Below are positions 43,073-52,329 of a DNA stretch of 64,000 bases, one piece after another. Positions within the stretch are counted from its first letter, which is position 1. Each line of letters opens with the position of its first letter. Position numbers and translations under genes: made by a program. Below the pieces are notes generated by a model. It did no database searches, had not been told where the DNA came from, and saw nothing but the letters and a program-made list of their open reading frames with translations. The stretch comes from an uncultured Bacteroidales bacterium (GTDB lineage Bacteria > Bacteroidota > Bacteroidia > Bacteroidales > F082). The stretch is from NCBI GenBank assembly GCA_946185535.1, contig CAMHJX010000017.1, positions 1 to 64,000 of the forward strand. The letters run 5' to 3'.

Positions 43073-43791
43073 ATCGACTCGGTTTCGAGATAATCGAGCA
43101 CCTGCTCGGCGATTTCATTCTGACCCTCAGCATTAGGATGTGCCCAATCTTTGTGGATGTCATGCAAATCAATACAATCTATTCCATAATGACGGGCAAT
43201 GGTATGAGCCGACTCTACGAATAATTGCCCAGTATGATCGAAGTCGGCAAGGGATGTGTCAATCATAAAATAAACTATTGCCTTGGGATAGAGCTGTTTC
43301 AAATTCTCAAACAAATAAGCTAATGCCGGCCTATACTGTTCTAGCTGGCCTTCGGTCCAGTCAGAATAAACAAAATCTCCATAATAGGCACCATTCCAAA
43401 CATCGTTGGTACCTCCAAAGACAAAAATCACATCAGGGTCGCCGAGATTGTCCATACGGCGAATAAAGGAATGCGGGCTATAGTAAGGTCCGGCATTGTA
43501 ACCCCAGAAATTGCAAATCAAAGAGCCGGAGAATGAGTTGTTTTTGTCAAGCATCCAGCCCATCTCCGTGGCCACCTTGTGCCACCACATCTGTTCGACT
43601 TGAGTCACGTTGATGTTGTTGTGGGGCGGCGGGGAATACCAAGCGTCGTTTGAATCGGGATACACATAACCCTTAAAAGCAGAAAAACTGTCTCCCAAAA
43701 TGGAAAAGCGTATTTCTTTGGGGTCGTTTGGCTTTGTGCAGGCTGACATGAGGATGGCCAATGCGACTAATGCTAAAGTGCTCTTTTTCAT
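43069..43791 (-). CDS. SGNH/GDSL hydrolase lipoprotein
   Basis: 240 residues. Lipoprotein signal ending ILMSAC. The SGNH blocks are present: FSILGDSFSAF (Ser nucleophile), GSLICNFWG region, VFVFGGTNDVWNG (Asn) and DWAHPNAEGQNEIAE (Asp/His). It is an esterase or deacetylase working on envelope or glycan substrates outside the cytoplasmic membrane. Two bases separate its start codon from the stop of the upstream OmpA-family gene, which points to co-transcription with it and with the beta-propeller gene. Confidence 0.9.
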   Translation of the reverse strand: MKKSTLALVALAILMSACTKPNDPKEIRFSILGDSFSAFKGYVYPDSNDAWYSPPPHNNINVTQVEQMWWHKVATEMGWMLDKNNSFSGSLICNFWGYNAGPYYSPHSFIRRMDNLGDPDVIFVFGGTNDVWNGAYYGDFVYSDWTEGQLEQYRPALAYLFENLKQLYPKAIVYFMIDTSLADFDHTGQLFVESAHTIARHYGIDCIDLHDIHKDWAHPNAEGQNEIAEQVLDYLETESI

Positions 43792-43793
43792 GT

Positions 43794-45446
43794 TTAATCG
43801 ATAATAATCATTTCAGTTCTTCGGTTCAAGGCACGATGCTCTTCGGTGTCATTGGAAACCATGGGTTTTGTGGCGCCATAGCCTTTGGCTGTCAATCGTG
43901 TTTCTTCGATACCATTGGCAATCAAGGCCTTCCTGACCGCTTCAGCACGGTCGGAGGAAAGTTTCAAATTGTAGTTGTCGTTACCCACATTGTCGGTATG
44001 TCCGGCAAGCTCCACCTTCAATTCGGGATTGCGCTTGAGGAAGGTGGTCAATATCTGGATGCCCGACTCTGAGTCAGCCGTCAAGGCAGCGCTGTTGAAT
44101 TCAAACTGTATGTTTTGCAGCACTACTGCATCGCCAGGGGTAAGCTCTATCACATCCAAAGAGGTGAGGTAGTTGGCTGAGTCTGAGCGGATTTCTTCAG
44201 GTAGTTCAAAGGTGTATATGTCGTAGCCGCCTTTGCCGCCATCGCGCTGTGAGGAAATGAAGGCAGTCTTGCCATCGGCAGCCACGAAAAAGTTGATCTC
44301 GTCACCGCTGGTGTTGATGGGGAAACCGAGATTGACAGGCTCCTGCCAATGTCCGTCATCGTCTCTGCGACTCATGAAAAGGTCGAAGCCGCCCATACCG
44401 ACATGCGTGTCGGATGAGAAGTAAAGTGTACGTCCGTCAGGATGCAGAAAAGGCGCCATTTCAGTGCCTTTTGTGTTGATAGGACTACCTATATTTTGCG
44501 GTTCGCCCCAAGTTCCGTCTGTATTACGCTTGCTGCAATAAATATCAGCTTGACCCGATCGGCGCGACACGAAATAGAGTTCCTTGCCATCGCTGCTCAC
44601 GCAAGGTTGTGATTCCCAATTTCTTGTATTAATGCCTTCCGACAATCGTCGAGGCATGCTCCATCGATTGTCCTTCCATTCTGAGACATAGATGTCGCAA
44701 CTGCTGTCGCGACTCCAGCCACAGCCCGTCAGGTAGATTTTCTTGCCATCAGCGGAGATGAAAGCTGCCCCAGGGTCTACATCTTGAGGAAAGTCTGAAA
44801 AGGCAAGCGGCTGTGGGTCAGTCCATTGGCCGTCATTGAGATGGGAAACGAAGAGAAACTCCTTTTGATAGTTGTCGTCAATCGACATCTTGCGCGTGTA
44901 CAGGAGCTGCGAGCCATCGAACGACAACATGTTCACATATTCGTCGTGGCTCGAATTGACCGCTGCCCCCAGATTTTCAGGCTCAAAGGCGACGGGATGA
45001 CATACCGCCCAGTCGCGGAAAGTTGCTTTTGCCAGCATCTCATTTGCCGTGGCTTCGTTGAATGCTTGGCCGAAGCCCTTTGAAAGATACCATTTCAGCA
45101 AGGCGATTTCTCGTTTGTAGTTGCCTTGGGTGTCGTAGAGGCGAGCCAAAGTGATGGCCGCTGGAGGGAACAGCAATGAGTCGGACGACAAAGCGTTTTC
45201 GTAACCCAACATGGCAAGGTCATAGTCTTTCAGCTCTATCCCGACTTCGCCTTCCAAGAGCCAAGCCTCGGCATAGTTCGGGTCTTCCAATACGGCTTTT
45301 AATAGCTGTTGATGGGCTTTCAAATAATCACGCTTCTGAAAGGCTTGTTCTGCCGCTTCGTATGCTTTCACCGCTTTTTTCGGATGTTGGGCAAAGGCTG
45401 TGGAGGTCAGTACGATGATTATCAGAATGATTGCAAAGCGTTTCAT
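43794..45446 (-). CDS. PorE-like TPR/PD40/OmpA outer-membrane protein
   Basis: 550 residues. Signal peptide to about residue 19 (IILIIIVLTSTAFAQ). Residues 20-140 are TPR repeats (KAHQQLLKAVLEDPNYAEAWL), 170-410 are PD40/WD40-type blades (FISADGKKIYLTGCGWSR, GKELYFVSRRSGQADIY, DGRTLYFSSDTHVGMGGFDL), and the last 120 are an OmpA/MotB peptidoglycan-binding domain (VELAGHTDNVGNDNYNLKLS, ERRTEM-type end). The same order occurs in PorE of Porphyromonas, which links the T9SS to peptidoglycan; this protein lacks an obvious carboxypeptidase-regulatory domain. Other OmpA-TPR-PD40 proteins exist, so the PorE role is probable, not certain. Confidence 0.85.
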   Translation of the reverse strand: MKRFAIILIIIVLTSTAFAQHPKKAVKAYEAAEQAFQKRDYLKAHQQLLKAVLEDPNYAEAWLLEGEVGIELKDYDLAMLGYENALSSDSLLFPPAAITLARLYDTQGNYKREIALLKWYLSKGFGQAFNEATANEMLAKATFRDWAVCHPVAFEPENLGAAVNSSHDEYVNMLSFDGSQLLYTRKMSIDDNYQKEFLFVSHLNDGQWTDPQPLAFSDFPQDVDPGAAFISADGKKIYLTGCGWSRDSSCDIYVSEWKDNRWSMPRRLSEGINTRNWESQPCVSSDGKELYFVSRRSGQADIYCSKRNTDGTWGEPQNIGSPINTKGTEMAPFLHPDGRTLYFSSDTHVGMGGFDLFMSRRDDDGHWQEPVNLGFPINTSGDEINFFVAADGKTAFISSQRDGGKGGYDIYTFELPEEIRSDSANYLTSLDVIELTPGDAVVLQNIQFEFNSAALTADSESGIQILTTFLKRNPELKVELAGHTDNVGNDNYNLKLSSDRAEAVRKALIANGIEETRLTAKGYGATKPMVSNDTEEHRALNRRTEMIIID

Positions 45447-46366
45447 TTCTTCTTGTTTTTGAGGTTCTTTTCAATCCATTTGCGGAAATCCACCACGAAA
45501 ACCTTTGCGGTGATGGTGGGGGAGGTCTCAGCCGTTACATAGCATCGTCCGTAGTCGAAGAAACAAATGCCTTCGGTTTGGGCACCTGTCCATTGTGGCA
45601 TCTCGAAGCGACGGTTCGAGAGCTTCACTCCTGACTCGTCGAAGTCGAAAATGATGTACATGAAAGGCTTCCAAATGTTTTTCACATAGCCTACAATGAC
45701 TAATATGCGATTCTCAATATCGTAGTCGGCACCTGTGATTAGACCTTGTGAGTCAAAGCCATTGACCACCTCTGCCACATGGTCTCCAGGTGTTTTTGAA
45801 AGTCGGTATAGACGCGTTGTACCCGTAGCCCAGCCTTTGCTGAAAAGATAGAGATAGTCCTCAGTAGTAAACATGGCCTCACAATCGTAGTCATGTCCTT
45901 GTTTGATGTGGTTGAAGTCTGTTTGGTCGCCAAAGCGGAATGTGATGGAGTCCGCGATAATGTTGGCATCGCCTTCTTTAGGAATGTTTGACAAGGGGAA
46001 AGTAAAGATTCTCAAGTTTTTACGGCTTCCTTTGTTGTTGCCGAAGTCGCCAATGAACACCGTTTCGCCATCGGTGCAGACATCTTCCCAATCCTTGTTT
46101 TTCACATTGGCTAGAGTGATTCTCTGCACTACTTCAAATGTCACGGTATCAAGCGCAAACAATATCGGCTTGCCTCCGCTGTCGTTGTGCGTCCAAAGGC
46201 GACCATTGTGCATGAAAAGTCCTGAAGTTTCGTTCACCTCTTTAGGCAGTTCAGCCTTAAGTTGAGGTAAGAAAATAGGGGAGAAGTCAGCCGTGCCTTC
46301 TTCCTGTGCATTTGCCAAAGTGAAAAACGACAACAACACGAATGTAATAAACCATCTTTTTTTCAT
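45443..46366 (-). CDS. Secreted beta-propeller-like protein
   Basis: About 307 residues from ATG at 46366 (an upstream in-frame start runs through the promoter). Signal peptide KRWFITFVLLSFFTLANAQ. The rest shows repeated beta blades with NETSGLFMHNGRLWTHNDSGG and WEDVCTDGETVFIGDFGNN, resembling SMP-30/esterase-like or phytase-like propellers. No catalytic motif is certain. Located in the periplasm or outside. Its last four bases overlap the start of the PorE-like gene (ATGA-type), forming the first gene of a three-gene envelope operon. Confidence 0.75.
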   Translation of the reverse strand: MKKRWFITFVLLSFFTLANAQEEGTADFSPIFLPQLKAELPKEVNETSGLFMHNGRLWTHNDSGGKPILFALDTVTFEVVQRITLANVKNKDWEDVCTDGETVFIGDFGNNKGSRKNLRIFTFPLSNIPKEGDANIIADSITFRFGDQTDFNHIKQGHDYDCEAMFTTEDYLYLFSKGWATGTTRLYRLSKTPGDHVAEVVNGFDSQGLITGADYDIENRILVIVGYVKNIWKPFMYIIFDFDESGVKLSNRRFEMPQWTGAQTEGICFFDYGRCYVTAETSPTITAKVFVVDFRKWIEKNLKNKKK

Positions 46367-46387
46367 GTTCTCTTTTGCTATAAGGTG

Positions 46388-46395
46388 CAAAACTA
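46388..46395 (-). promoter_or_regulatory. -7 element of the beta-propeller/PorE-like/GDSL operon
   Basis: TAGTTTTG on the reverse strand, 22 bases before the ATG at 46366. Confidence 0.6.
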
Positions 46396-46421
46396 TGTAA
46401 AAATCTTGGATTATTTGCAAT

Positions 46422-46458
46422 AAAAAAACGGGATGACCCTGAAAAAGGTAATCCCGTT
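46422..46458 (-). terminator. folD terminator
   Basis: AACGGGAT with ATCCCGTT, plus an inner CCT/AGG pair, followed by seven T residues on the reverse strand. Confidence 0.9.
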
Positions 46459-46477
46459 ACCAAAAAACCATGAAAAC

Positions 46478-47359
46478 TTATTTCGGATAGACCTCGCCTT
46501 TGGCTGCTTTCAGCGTGTTTTGCAGCAACGAAACGATGGTCATGGGGCCTACACCACCAGGGACAGGGGTGATTTTAGAGGCCACTTTATATACTTCGTC
46601 ATAATCCACATCGCCCATAATCTTGTAGCCCTTGGGACTGGTTGGGTCTTCGATGCGGTGGATGCCCACGTCGATGACCACGGCACCGGGTTTCACCATG
46701 TCGGCGGTCACGAAACCTTGCTTGCCAATGGCGGCAACGAGGATGTCTGCATTGCGGCAGATGTCGGGCAGGTTCTTGGTGCGGCTGTGGCACAGGGTGA
46801 CGGTGGAGTCGATGCCCTTACGTGACATGAGGATGGCCATAGGCGTACCTACGATGTTGGAACGACCCAAGACCACCACATTCTTACCAACCGTCTCAAT
46901 GCCAGAACGTTTGATGAGCTCCATAATGCCGTTTGGTGTGGCGGGAATGTAGCAAGGCAACCCAAGCATCATTCGACCTGCGTTGATACTCGTGAAGCCG
47001 TCCACGTCCTTTTCAGGCTTGATGGCGGCGATGACTTTGTTCTCATCGATGTGTTTGGGCAAAGGCAGTTGGATGATGTAACCGTCAATCTCGGGATCAT
47101 TGTTGAGAAAATCGACCATGTCGAGCATCTCTTTTTCCGTCGTCGTGACGGGCAGACGGTACACTGACGAGGTCATTCCCACCGAGTGGCAGGCTTTTTC
47201 TTTAGAGGCTACATAGGTCTTGCTGGCACCGTCATCGCCCACAATGACTGCAGCGAGATGCGGAGCGGGTTTGCCGTGGTCGATCATGTCTGCGACTTCA
47301 GCCGCAATCTCTTTCTTTATCTGTTCAGAGATGATTTTACCATCAATAATCTTATCCAT
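46478..47359 (-). CDS. folD: Bifunctional methylenetetrahydrofolate dehydrogenase/cyclohydrolase
   Basis: Interconverts 5,10-methylene-, 5,10-methenyl- and 10-formyl-THF in the cytosol. 293 residues, normal length. Signatures seen are VGDDGASKTYVASKEKAC (with the YxxxK pair), GYIIQLPLPKHID, KPEKDVDGFTSINAGRM, VVVLGRSNIVGTPMAILM and VDVGIHRI followed by PVPGGVGPMT. It follows ffh by 36 bases on the same strand through an A/T-rich spacer and ends in a strong terminator. Confidence 0.97.
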   Translation of the reverse strand: MDKIIDGKIISEQIKKEIAAEVADMIDHGKPAPHLAAVIVGDDGASKTYVASKEKACHSVGMTSSVYRLPVTTTEKEMLDMVDFLNNDPEIDGYIIQLPLPKHIDENKVIAAIKPEKDVDGFTSINAGRMMLGLPCYIPATPNGIMELIKRSGIETVGKNVVVLGRSNIVGTPMAILMSRKGIDSTVTLCHSRTKNLPDICRNADILVAAIGKQGFVTADMVKPGAVVIDVGIHRIEDPTSPKGYKIMGDVDYDEVYKVASKITPVPGGVGPMTIVSLLQNTLKAAKGEVYPK

Positions 47360-47395
47360 AATTTTAAATTTTAAATCTTGAATCTTGAATTATGA

Positions 47396-48730
47396 TTAGC
47401 GGCGTTTCATGTTCCCCGCCATGCGCATCAGTTTCTTGCCTCCGCCGGTGGTCATCATGCGCATCATCTTCGAGGTCTCCTCGAATTGCTTCACGAGACG
47501 GTTCACTTCCACGATAGAAGTGCCACTTCCGTCGGCAATACGCTTACGACGCGTGCCGTTAAGCAGTTTTGGGTTCTCGCGCTCGGCAGGAGTCATCGAA
47601 TAGATGATAGCCTCAATGCTCTTGAAGGCGTCGTCGTCGATTTCCTCGCCTTTCAAGGCCTTGTCCATGCCAGGAATCATGCTGGCCAAGTCCTTCAGGT
47701 TACCCATCTTCTTGATTTGCTGGATTTGCTTCAGGAAGTCGTTATAGTTGAACTCGTTCTTTGCGAGTTTTTTCTGCAACTTGCGGGCTTCTTCCTCGTC
47801 AAACTGCTCTTGGGCGCGTTCCACGAGGGAGACAATGTCACCCATTCCGAGGATACGGTCGGCCATACGCTTGGGGTGGAATACATCGAGAGCATCCATC
47901 TTCTCGCCGATACCGACGAACTTGATGGGCTTCTCCACTACCGTGCGGATAGTAAGGGCAGCACCGCCACGGGTGTCACCGTCCAACTTGGTGAGCACCA
48001 CACCGTCGAAGTCCAAACGGTCGTTGAAGGCCTTGGCCGTGTTCACGGCATCCTGACCTGTCATGGAATCGACCACAAATAAGGTTTCATGCGGATGAAC
48101 CGTTTCCTTGATGTTGGCGATCTCGTTCATCATCTCCTCGTCGACGGCCAAACGACCAGCGGTATCGATAATGACCACATTCTTGCCTTGATTACGGGCG
48201 TGGTTGATGGCATTTTGCGCAATCTGCACGGGATTCTTGTTGCCATCTTCGCTATACACTTCAACTTCAACCTGTTGACCCAATACCTTCAACTGCTCGA
48301 TAGCAGCGGGACGGTACACGTCTCCTGCCACCAACAAGACTTGCTTGCTGCGTTTGCGTTTCAGATAAGAAGCCAACTTGGCTGAGAAAGTGGTTTTACC
48401 CGAACCTTGCAGACCTGCAATCAAGATGATGCTTGGCTGACCTTTCAGGTTGATGTCGACGGCCTCACCGCCCATCAATTCGGCCAGCTCATCATGCACG
48501 ATCTTGACCATCATCTCACCCGGCTTCACCGAAGTGAGAATCTCCTGGCCAAGAGCCTTCTCCTTGATATTGTTGGTGACATCCTTGGCAATCTTATAGC
48601 TGACGTCGGCATCCAAGAGGGCGCGACGGATTTCCTTCATCGTGTCGGCAATATTCACCTCAGTGATATAAGCCTGTCCCTTAAGGACTTTGAACGAACG
48701 TTCTAGTTTTTCGCTTAAACCTTCAAACAT
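47396..48730 (-). CDS. ffh: Signal recognition particle protein Ffh
   Basis: SRP54 GTPase that brings ribosomes making membrane and exported proteins to FtsY. 444 residues. N domain (1-90), G domain with P-loop AGLQGSGKTTFSAKLA, VIIDTAGRLAVDEEMM, VLTKLDGDTRGGAAL and VGIGEKMDALDVFHP, and a methionine-rich M domain near 330-444 (LNGTRRKRIADGSGTSI) that binds SRP RNA. It has its own promoter at 48751-48758 and leads into folD. Confidence 0.97.
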   Translation of the reverse strand: MFEGLSEKLERSFKVLKGQAYITEVNIADTMKEIRRALLDADVSYKIAKDVTNNIKEKALGQEILTSVKPGEMMVKIVHDELAELMGGEAVDINLKGQPSIILIAGLQGSGKTTFSAKLASYLKRKRSKQVLLVAGDVYRPAAIEQLKVLGQQVEVEVYSEDGNKNPVQIAQNAINHARNQGKNVVIIDTAGRLAVDEEMMNEIANIKETVHPHETLFVVDSMTGQDAVNTAKAFNDRLDFDGVVLTKLDGDTRGGAALTIRTVVEKPIKFVGIGEKMDALDVFHPKRMADRILGMGDIVSLVERAQEQFDEEEARKLQKKLAKNEFNYNDFLKQIQQIKKMGNLKDLASMIPGMDKALKGEEIDDDAFKSIEAIIYSMTPAERENPKLLNGTRRKRIADGSGTSIVEVNRLVKQFEETSKMMRMMTTGGGKKLMRMAGNMKRR

Positions 48731-48750
48731 AATTCTTCGAAATTTGGGCG

Positions 48751-48758
48751 CAAAGATA
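48751..48758 (-). promoter_or_regulatory. ffh: -7 element of ffh
   Basis: TATCTTTG on the reverse strand, 21 bases before the ATG. Confidence 0.65.
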
Positions 48759-48830
48759 GGAATTTATGTTGATTGTTGAGTTGTTTAATTGTTTAATTGT
48801 TGGAATGGATGCTTGCAATTAGATTTTCAG

Positions 48831-48838
48831 TATTTTTG
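48831..48838 (+). promoter_or_regulatory. -7 element of the YggS-family gene
   Basis: TATTTTTG, 23 bases before the ATG at 48861; it lies inside the longer in-frame extension and fixes the start. Confidence 0.65.
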
Positions 48839-48860
48839 CACGTTTTTAAATCATAAAGCT

Positions 48861-49532
48861 ATGATTAAGGAAAACTTGAAAAAAATTAGGGCGACACTGC
48901 CCGAGTCAGTGACTTTGGTAGCTGTCAGCAAAACCAAGCCTGTCAGCGACTTGCAAGAAGCTTACGACGCAGGCCAACGTATTTTCGGCGAAAACCACGC
49001 TCTTGAGATGCGCGATAAGCATGAAGTGCTGCCGCAAGATATCCAGTGGCACTTCATCGGCCATTTGCAGACCAACAAAATCAAATACATCATCCCTTTT
49101 GTCACACTCATCCATAGTATAGACTCGGCTAACCTATTGGAAGCCGTCAATAAGGAAGCCAAGAAACACGAACGTGTTGTCGATTGCCTGCTACAATTCC
49201 ATATTGCGCAGGAAGAGACGAAATTTGGCCTCGACATGGATGAAGCTCACCAATTGCTTGATTCAGAAGCGTTCAAACAGATGCAGAACATACATATCTG
49301 TGGTGTAATGGGCATGGCCACTTTCACTGATGACGAGGCCGAAGTCCGCAAGGAATTCAAACATCTGAAAGAGATATTTGACACGTTGAAAGCCAAGTAT
49401 TTCGCCGAGCAGTCACAGTTTAAGGAGATTTCGATGGGTATGTCGGATGATTATCCGATCGCCGTGGAAGAAGGAGCGACTTTGGTTCGCGTAGGGAGCA
49501 AGATTTTCGGGCCACGGAATTATAATGTATAA
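48861..49532 (+). CDS. YggS-family pyridoxal-phosphate homeostasis protein
   Basis: About 223 residues from ATG at 48861. Motifs of the family are VTLVAVSKTKPV (PLP lysine), IFGENHALEM, DIQWHFIGHLQTNKIKY, FHIAQEETKFGLD and SMGMSDDYPIAVEEGATLVRVGSK (split across residues about 193-216). It binds PLP in the cytosol and keeps amino-acid and vitamin B6 pools in balance; no enzymatic reaction is established for the family. It precedes the exchanger gene with two intervening bases, so the two are co-transcribed. Confidence 0.95.
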   Translation: MIKENLKKIRATLPESVTLVAVSKTKPVSDLQEAYDAGQRIFGENHALEMRDKHEVLPQDIQWHFIGHLQTNKIKYIIPFVTLIHSIDSANLLEAVNKEAKKHERVVDCLLQFHIAQEETKFGLDMDEAHQLLDSEAFKQMQNIHICGVMGMATFTDDEAEVRKEFKHLKEIFDTLKAKYFAEQSQFKEISMGMSDDYPIAVEEGATLVRVGSKIFGPRNYNV

Positions 49533-49534
49533 AG

Positions 49535-50491
49535 ATGGCATCCTTAATACCTTTATTATTATTGATTGTCGGCTTCGTCGCACTGATTTTAGGTGCCAAT
49601 TGGCTTGTCAACGGAGCTACCAGCGTGGGCATCCGTGCCAAGCTGTCGCCGCTCATTATAGGCTTGACCATCGTGGCTTTTGGCACATCGCTGCCTGAGA
49701 TGATTGTCAATGTGTTTTCGTGCGCCAAAGGCAGTCCAGGGTTGGCCATCGGGAACATCATCGGAAGCAACACGATGAACATACTGCTCATTTTAGGCGT
49801 GAGCGCACTCATCTGGCCCATCGACGTAAGCCGTGTCTCCATCCGCCGCGACATACCCGCAGGTTTTGTCGCCACACTCGCCATCACCTTGATGGCCAAC
49901 TATATGTTCACGGGACAGTCACGCACCATCAACTGGATTGAAGGCATCGTCCTCCTGTTGATGGGTTTCGCTTATCTGCTGCTGACCATGCTGAAAAACG
50001 ACCCGAAAGAAGAGACAGAGGACGTGCAAGAGGCCTTGCCATGGGGCAAGACCATAATAGCCTTGATTGCGGGCATTATTGGACTCTATATTGGTGGAGA
50101 ACTTGTGTCAAGAAACGCACAAATCTTGGCTAAAAACTGGGGCATGAGCGAGAGCACCATCGGCCTGACCGTGGTGGCTACAGCCACTTCCCTTCCCGAG
50201 CTCATCACTTCTATCGTTGCGGCACTGAAAAAGAACTCTGGCATTGCCATTGGCAACGTATTGGGTTCCAATATTTTGAACATTTTCATAGTATTAGGGG
50301 TCAGTTCCATCATCACGCCACTACCCTTCGAGCCGATGATGAACAAACAACTGATGATCCTTTTTGCCGCCAATATCTTCATGCTGATGTTTGTCTTCAC
50401 AGGCAAAGGACGCAAGATTTCCCGCTGGGAGGGTGCTCTACTGACATTAGGTTATGTAGGCTTTATGTGGTTTTCGTTGGCGATGCAATAA
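49535..50491 (+). CDS. CaCA-family calcium/sodium antiporter
   Basis: 318 residues, about ten membrane helices in two inverted repeats. The alpha repeats carry the ion-binding motifs GLTIVAFGTSLPEMIVNVFS and GLTVVATATSLPELITSIVA, each followed by GNIIGSNTMN or GNVLGSNILN. This is the YrbG-type exchanger of the inner membrane. The gene begins two bases after the YggS-family stop. The 3' end lies nine bases from the convergent AAA gene. Confidence 0.94.
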   Translation: MASLIPLLLLIVGFVALILGANWLVNGATSVGIRAKLSPLIIGLTIVAFGTSLPEMIVNVFSCAKGSPGLAIGNIIGSNTMNILLILGVSALIWPIDVSRVSIRRDIPAGFVATLAITLMANYMFTGQSRTINWIEGIVLLLMGFAYLLLTMLKNDPKEETEDVQEALPWGKTIIALIAGIIGLYIGGELVSRNAQILAKNWGMSESTIGLTVVATATSLPELITSIVAALKKNSGIAIGNVLGSNILNIFIVLGVSSIITPLPFEPMMNKQLMILFAANIFMLMFVFTGKGRKISRWEGALLTLGYVGFMWFSLAMQ

Positions 50492-50500
50492 GAGTTCCAT

Positions 50501-52042
50501 TTACACCACTTTCCAACCCTCAACCCGTCTCGTCTCGCTTGAGAAGTTCACGCCGATTTTGTATAGTTTGCGGGGGTCGTTGGCAAAGGGCGCGGCGTAT
50601 TGTTTCATTTCAATCTGCTCCAAGGCCTCATTGACGGACTTGTCCAACTTGAACTCGAAAAGGTAGATGTAGTCGGCGGTTTGCACGACCATGTCCATGC
50701 GTCCATCGGAAGTGTGGCGCTCGGTTTCGGTGTAGAAGCCCACCATCTTGAAGATGAGGCTCACCGCATTGTGGAAATACAGCTCCGCATCGCCCGCAAG
50801 CTGGTAGTCCTGGCCTGCAAACAAGGTTTCCAACCGCTTCATGAACTTTTCGGGCTGTCCAGCCTCAACTTCCAAAACGAAATCCCTCAGGAAGTTGTCG
50901 CGAATTTGGCTTGAGGGTGTGTAATACCTGAACAGGAATCGGGTAAAGCCTCGCTCCACTTCTTCGTTAGGGAAGCCCAAGCGGTAGGTCATGAATCGTG
51001 GGTCGTAGGATTTGATGGTCAAGTAGCCGCTTTGGTAAATCAACGGAATCGGGTTGGTGTCAATGGAATCGAGGCTACCCAACAAATCGGCAGTCACGTT
51101 TTCGCGGGTGAGTTGCTCCAAGTCGTAGTTGTTCCGTTTCATGGTCTCCACAAGGAAAGTCGGGGTACCCGTTTCAAACCAATAGTCGCCAAAGTCTTGA
51201 GCATCAATCGCCCTCAACAAGCTGAAAGGATTGTAAATCCCGACTTCGCTGTTGCTGAAATGGTAACCGTCATATTGCTTCTTCAGCTTCTCGTAACATT
51301 CTTCCTTGGTGATGCCGTGATAGTCGGCCATTTCCCCGACACCTTCGTCCATCGTCTCACGGATTTCCCTTTCGGTGATGCCACAAATCTCATTGTAGCG
51401 ACGATCCAACGAAATGTCTTTCAAGTTGTTCAAGTCGCTGAAAACACTAACCTTGGAGAATTTCGTCACCCCAGTGAAAAAGGCTAATCGGATGTAATTA
51501 TCCATGGTCTTAGCCACCCCATAAAAGGATTTCAGGATTTTACGATAGTCGTCTTGCAGTGCCGTATTCCCGATGGCTTGTAACAAAGGCTTGTCGTATT
51601 CGTCCACCAGAATTACCACTTGTTGCCCTGTCTGTTCGTATGCGTGGCGAATGACATCCATAAACCGTTCGGACAACGACCGACCTTCTTGCCTCGGGCC
51701 ATAGGTTTTCTCAAAATAGCCTAACTGATAACTAAGGATGCTCTGTAACGCCTCGACATCGATGTAATTGGCCGCATTCAAGTCGATGTGCAATACGGGA
51801 TGCACCGTCCAATCTTTCTCCAATTTGCTGATAGCCAAGCCTTCGAAAAGTTCCTTGCGCCCTTCGAAATAGGATTTCAAGGTGGTGAGGAGCAAGCTCT
51901 TGCCAAACCTGCGCGGACGGCTCAAGAAATAATAGCCTCCGTCTTTGGCGAGCATGAAAACGAGGGCAGTCTTGTCCGCATAAAGATAATTCTCCTCGAT
52001 GATCTTGGAGAAAGTCTGTATTCCAATAGGGTATTTAAGCAT
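50501..52042 (-). CDS. AAA-ATPase-like / PD-(D/E)XK nuclease-like protein
   Basis: 513 residues, with the common Bacteroidota layout AAA-ATPase_like (PF09820 type) plus PDDEXK_9 (PF08011 type). Residues 1-50: YPIGIQTFSKIIEENYLYADKTA, quoted in part, and FLSRPRRFGKSLLLTTLKSYF, a P-loop variant. Residues near 145: VVILVDEYDKPLLQAI (Walker B). The C-terminus has DGRMDMVVQTADYIYLFEFKLDKS, the D-E-K nuclease core. Dozens of such genes occur per genome; the function is not known, and defence or plasmid origin has been suggested for relatives. Promoter TAAATTTG lies at 52063-52070. Confidence 0.92.
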   Translation of the reverse strand: MLKYPIGIQTFSKIIEENYLYADKTALVFMLAKDGGYYFLSRPRRFGKSLLLTTLKSYFEGRKELFEGLAISKLEKDWTVHPVLHIDLNAANYIDVEALQSILSYQLGYFEKTYGPRQEGRSLSERFMDVIRHAYEQTGQQVVILVDEYDKPLLQAIGNTALQDDYRKILKSFYGVAKTMDNYIRLAFFTGVTKFSKVSVFSDLNNLKDISLDRRYNEICGITEREIRETMDEGVGEMADYHGITKEECYEKLKKQYDGYHFSNSEVGIYNPFSLLRAIDAQDFGDYWFETGTPTFLVETMKRNNYDLEQLTRENVTADLLGSLDSIDTNPIPLIYQSGYLTIKSYDPRFMTYRLGFPNEEVERGFTRFLFRYYTPSSQIRDNFLRDFVLEVEAGQPEKFMKRLETLFAGQDYQLAGDAELYFHNAVSLIFKMVGFYTETERHTSDGRMDMVVQTADYIYLFEFKLDKSVNEALEQIEMKQYAAPFANDPRKLYKIGVNFSSETRRVEGWKVV

Positions 52043-52062
52043 GGCTTTTTGTTTTTATGGCG

Positions 52063-52070
52063 CAAATTTA
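52063..52070 (-). promoter_or_regulatory. -7 element of the AAA/PD-(D/E)XK gene
   Basis: TAAATTTG, 21 bases before the ATG at 52042. Confidence 0.6.
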
Positions 52071-52224
52071 CTATATTTTCTGCATTTTCCCACAAAAAAC
52101 GCAAAAATGGCCTCTGTAATAGTTTAACAACCATACGAATTCCCCCAACGCCGTTTTCGGAAGACGCAACTAGCCGTAACCTAGGTCGCCGACCTACGAC
52201 AGCACCCTAGCAGGCAAAAAAACA

Positions 52225-52252
52225 GTAGAGACGCGCCATGGCACGTCTCTAC
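52225..52252. repeat. GTAGAGACG palindromic repeat, copy 3
   Basis: GTAGAGACG, then GCCATGGC, then CGTCTCTAC form an almost perfect 28-bp palindrome; it shares its 27-base core with copy 4 at 55941-55968. Confidence 0.85.
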
Positions 52253-52261
52253 AATCATGTA

Positions 52262-52309
52262 GGAATTGCAAATTCCCTTCTCATCGCTTGCGAATTGCAA
52301 ATTCGCAAG
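52262..52309. repeat. Two neighbouring palindromes with an AATTGCAAATT core
   Basis: GGAATTGCAAATTCC (52262-52276) and CTTGCGAATT/AATTCGCAAG (52287-52309) repeat the same centre. They lie downstream of the FISUMP lipoprotein stop and have no T-run. Confidence 0.65.
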
Positions 52310-52329
52310 AACGGGGAGCGGGTTATTGA

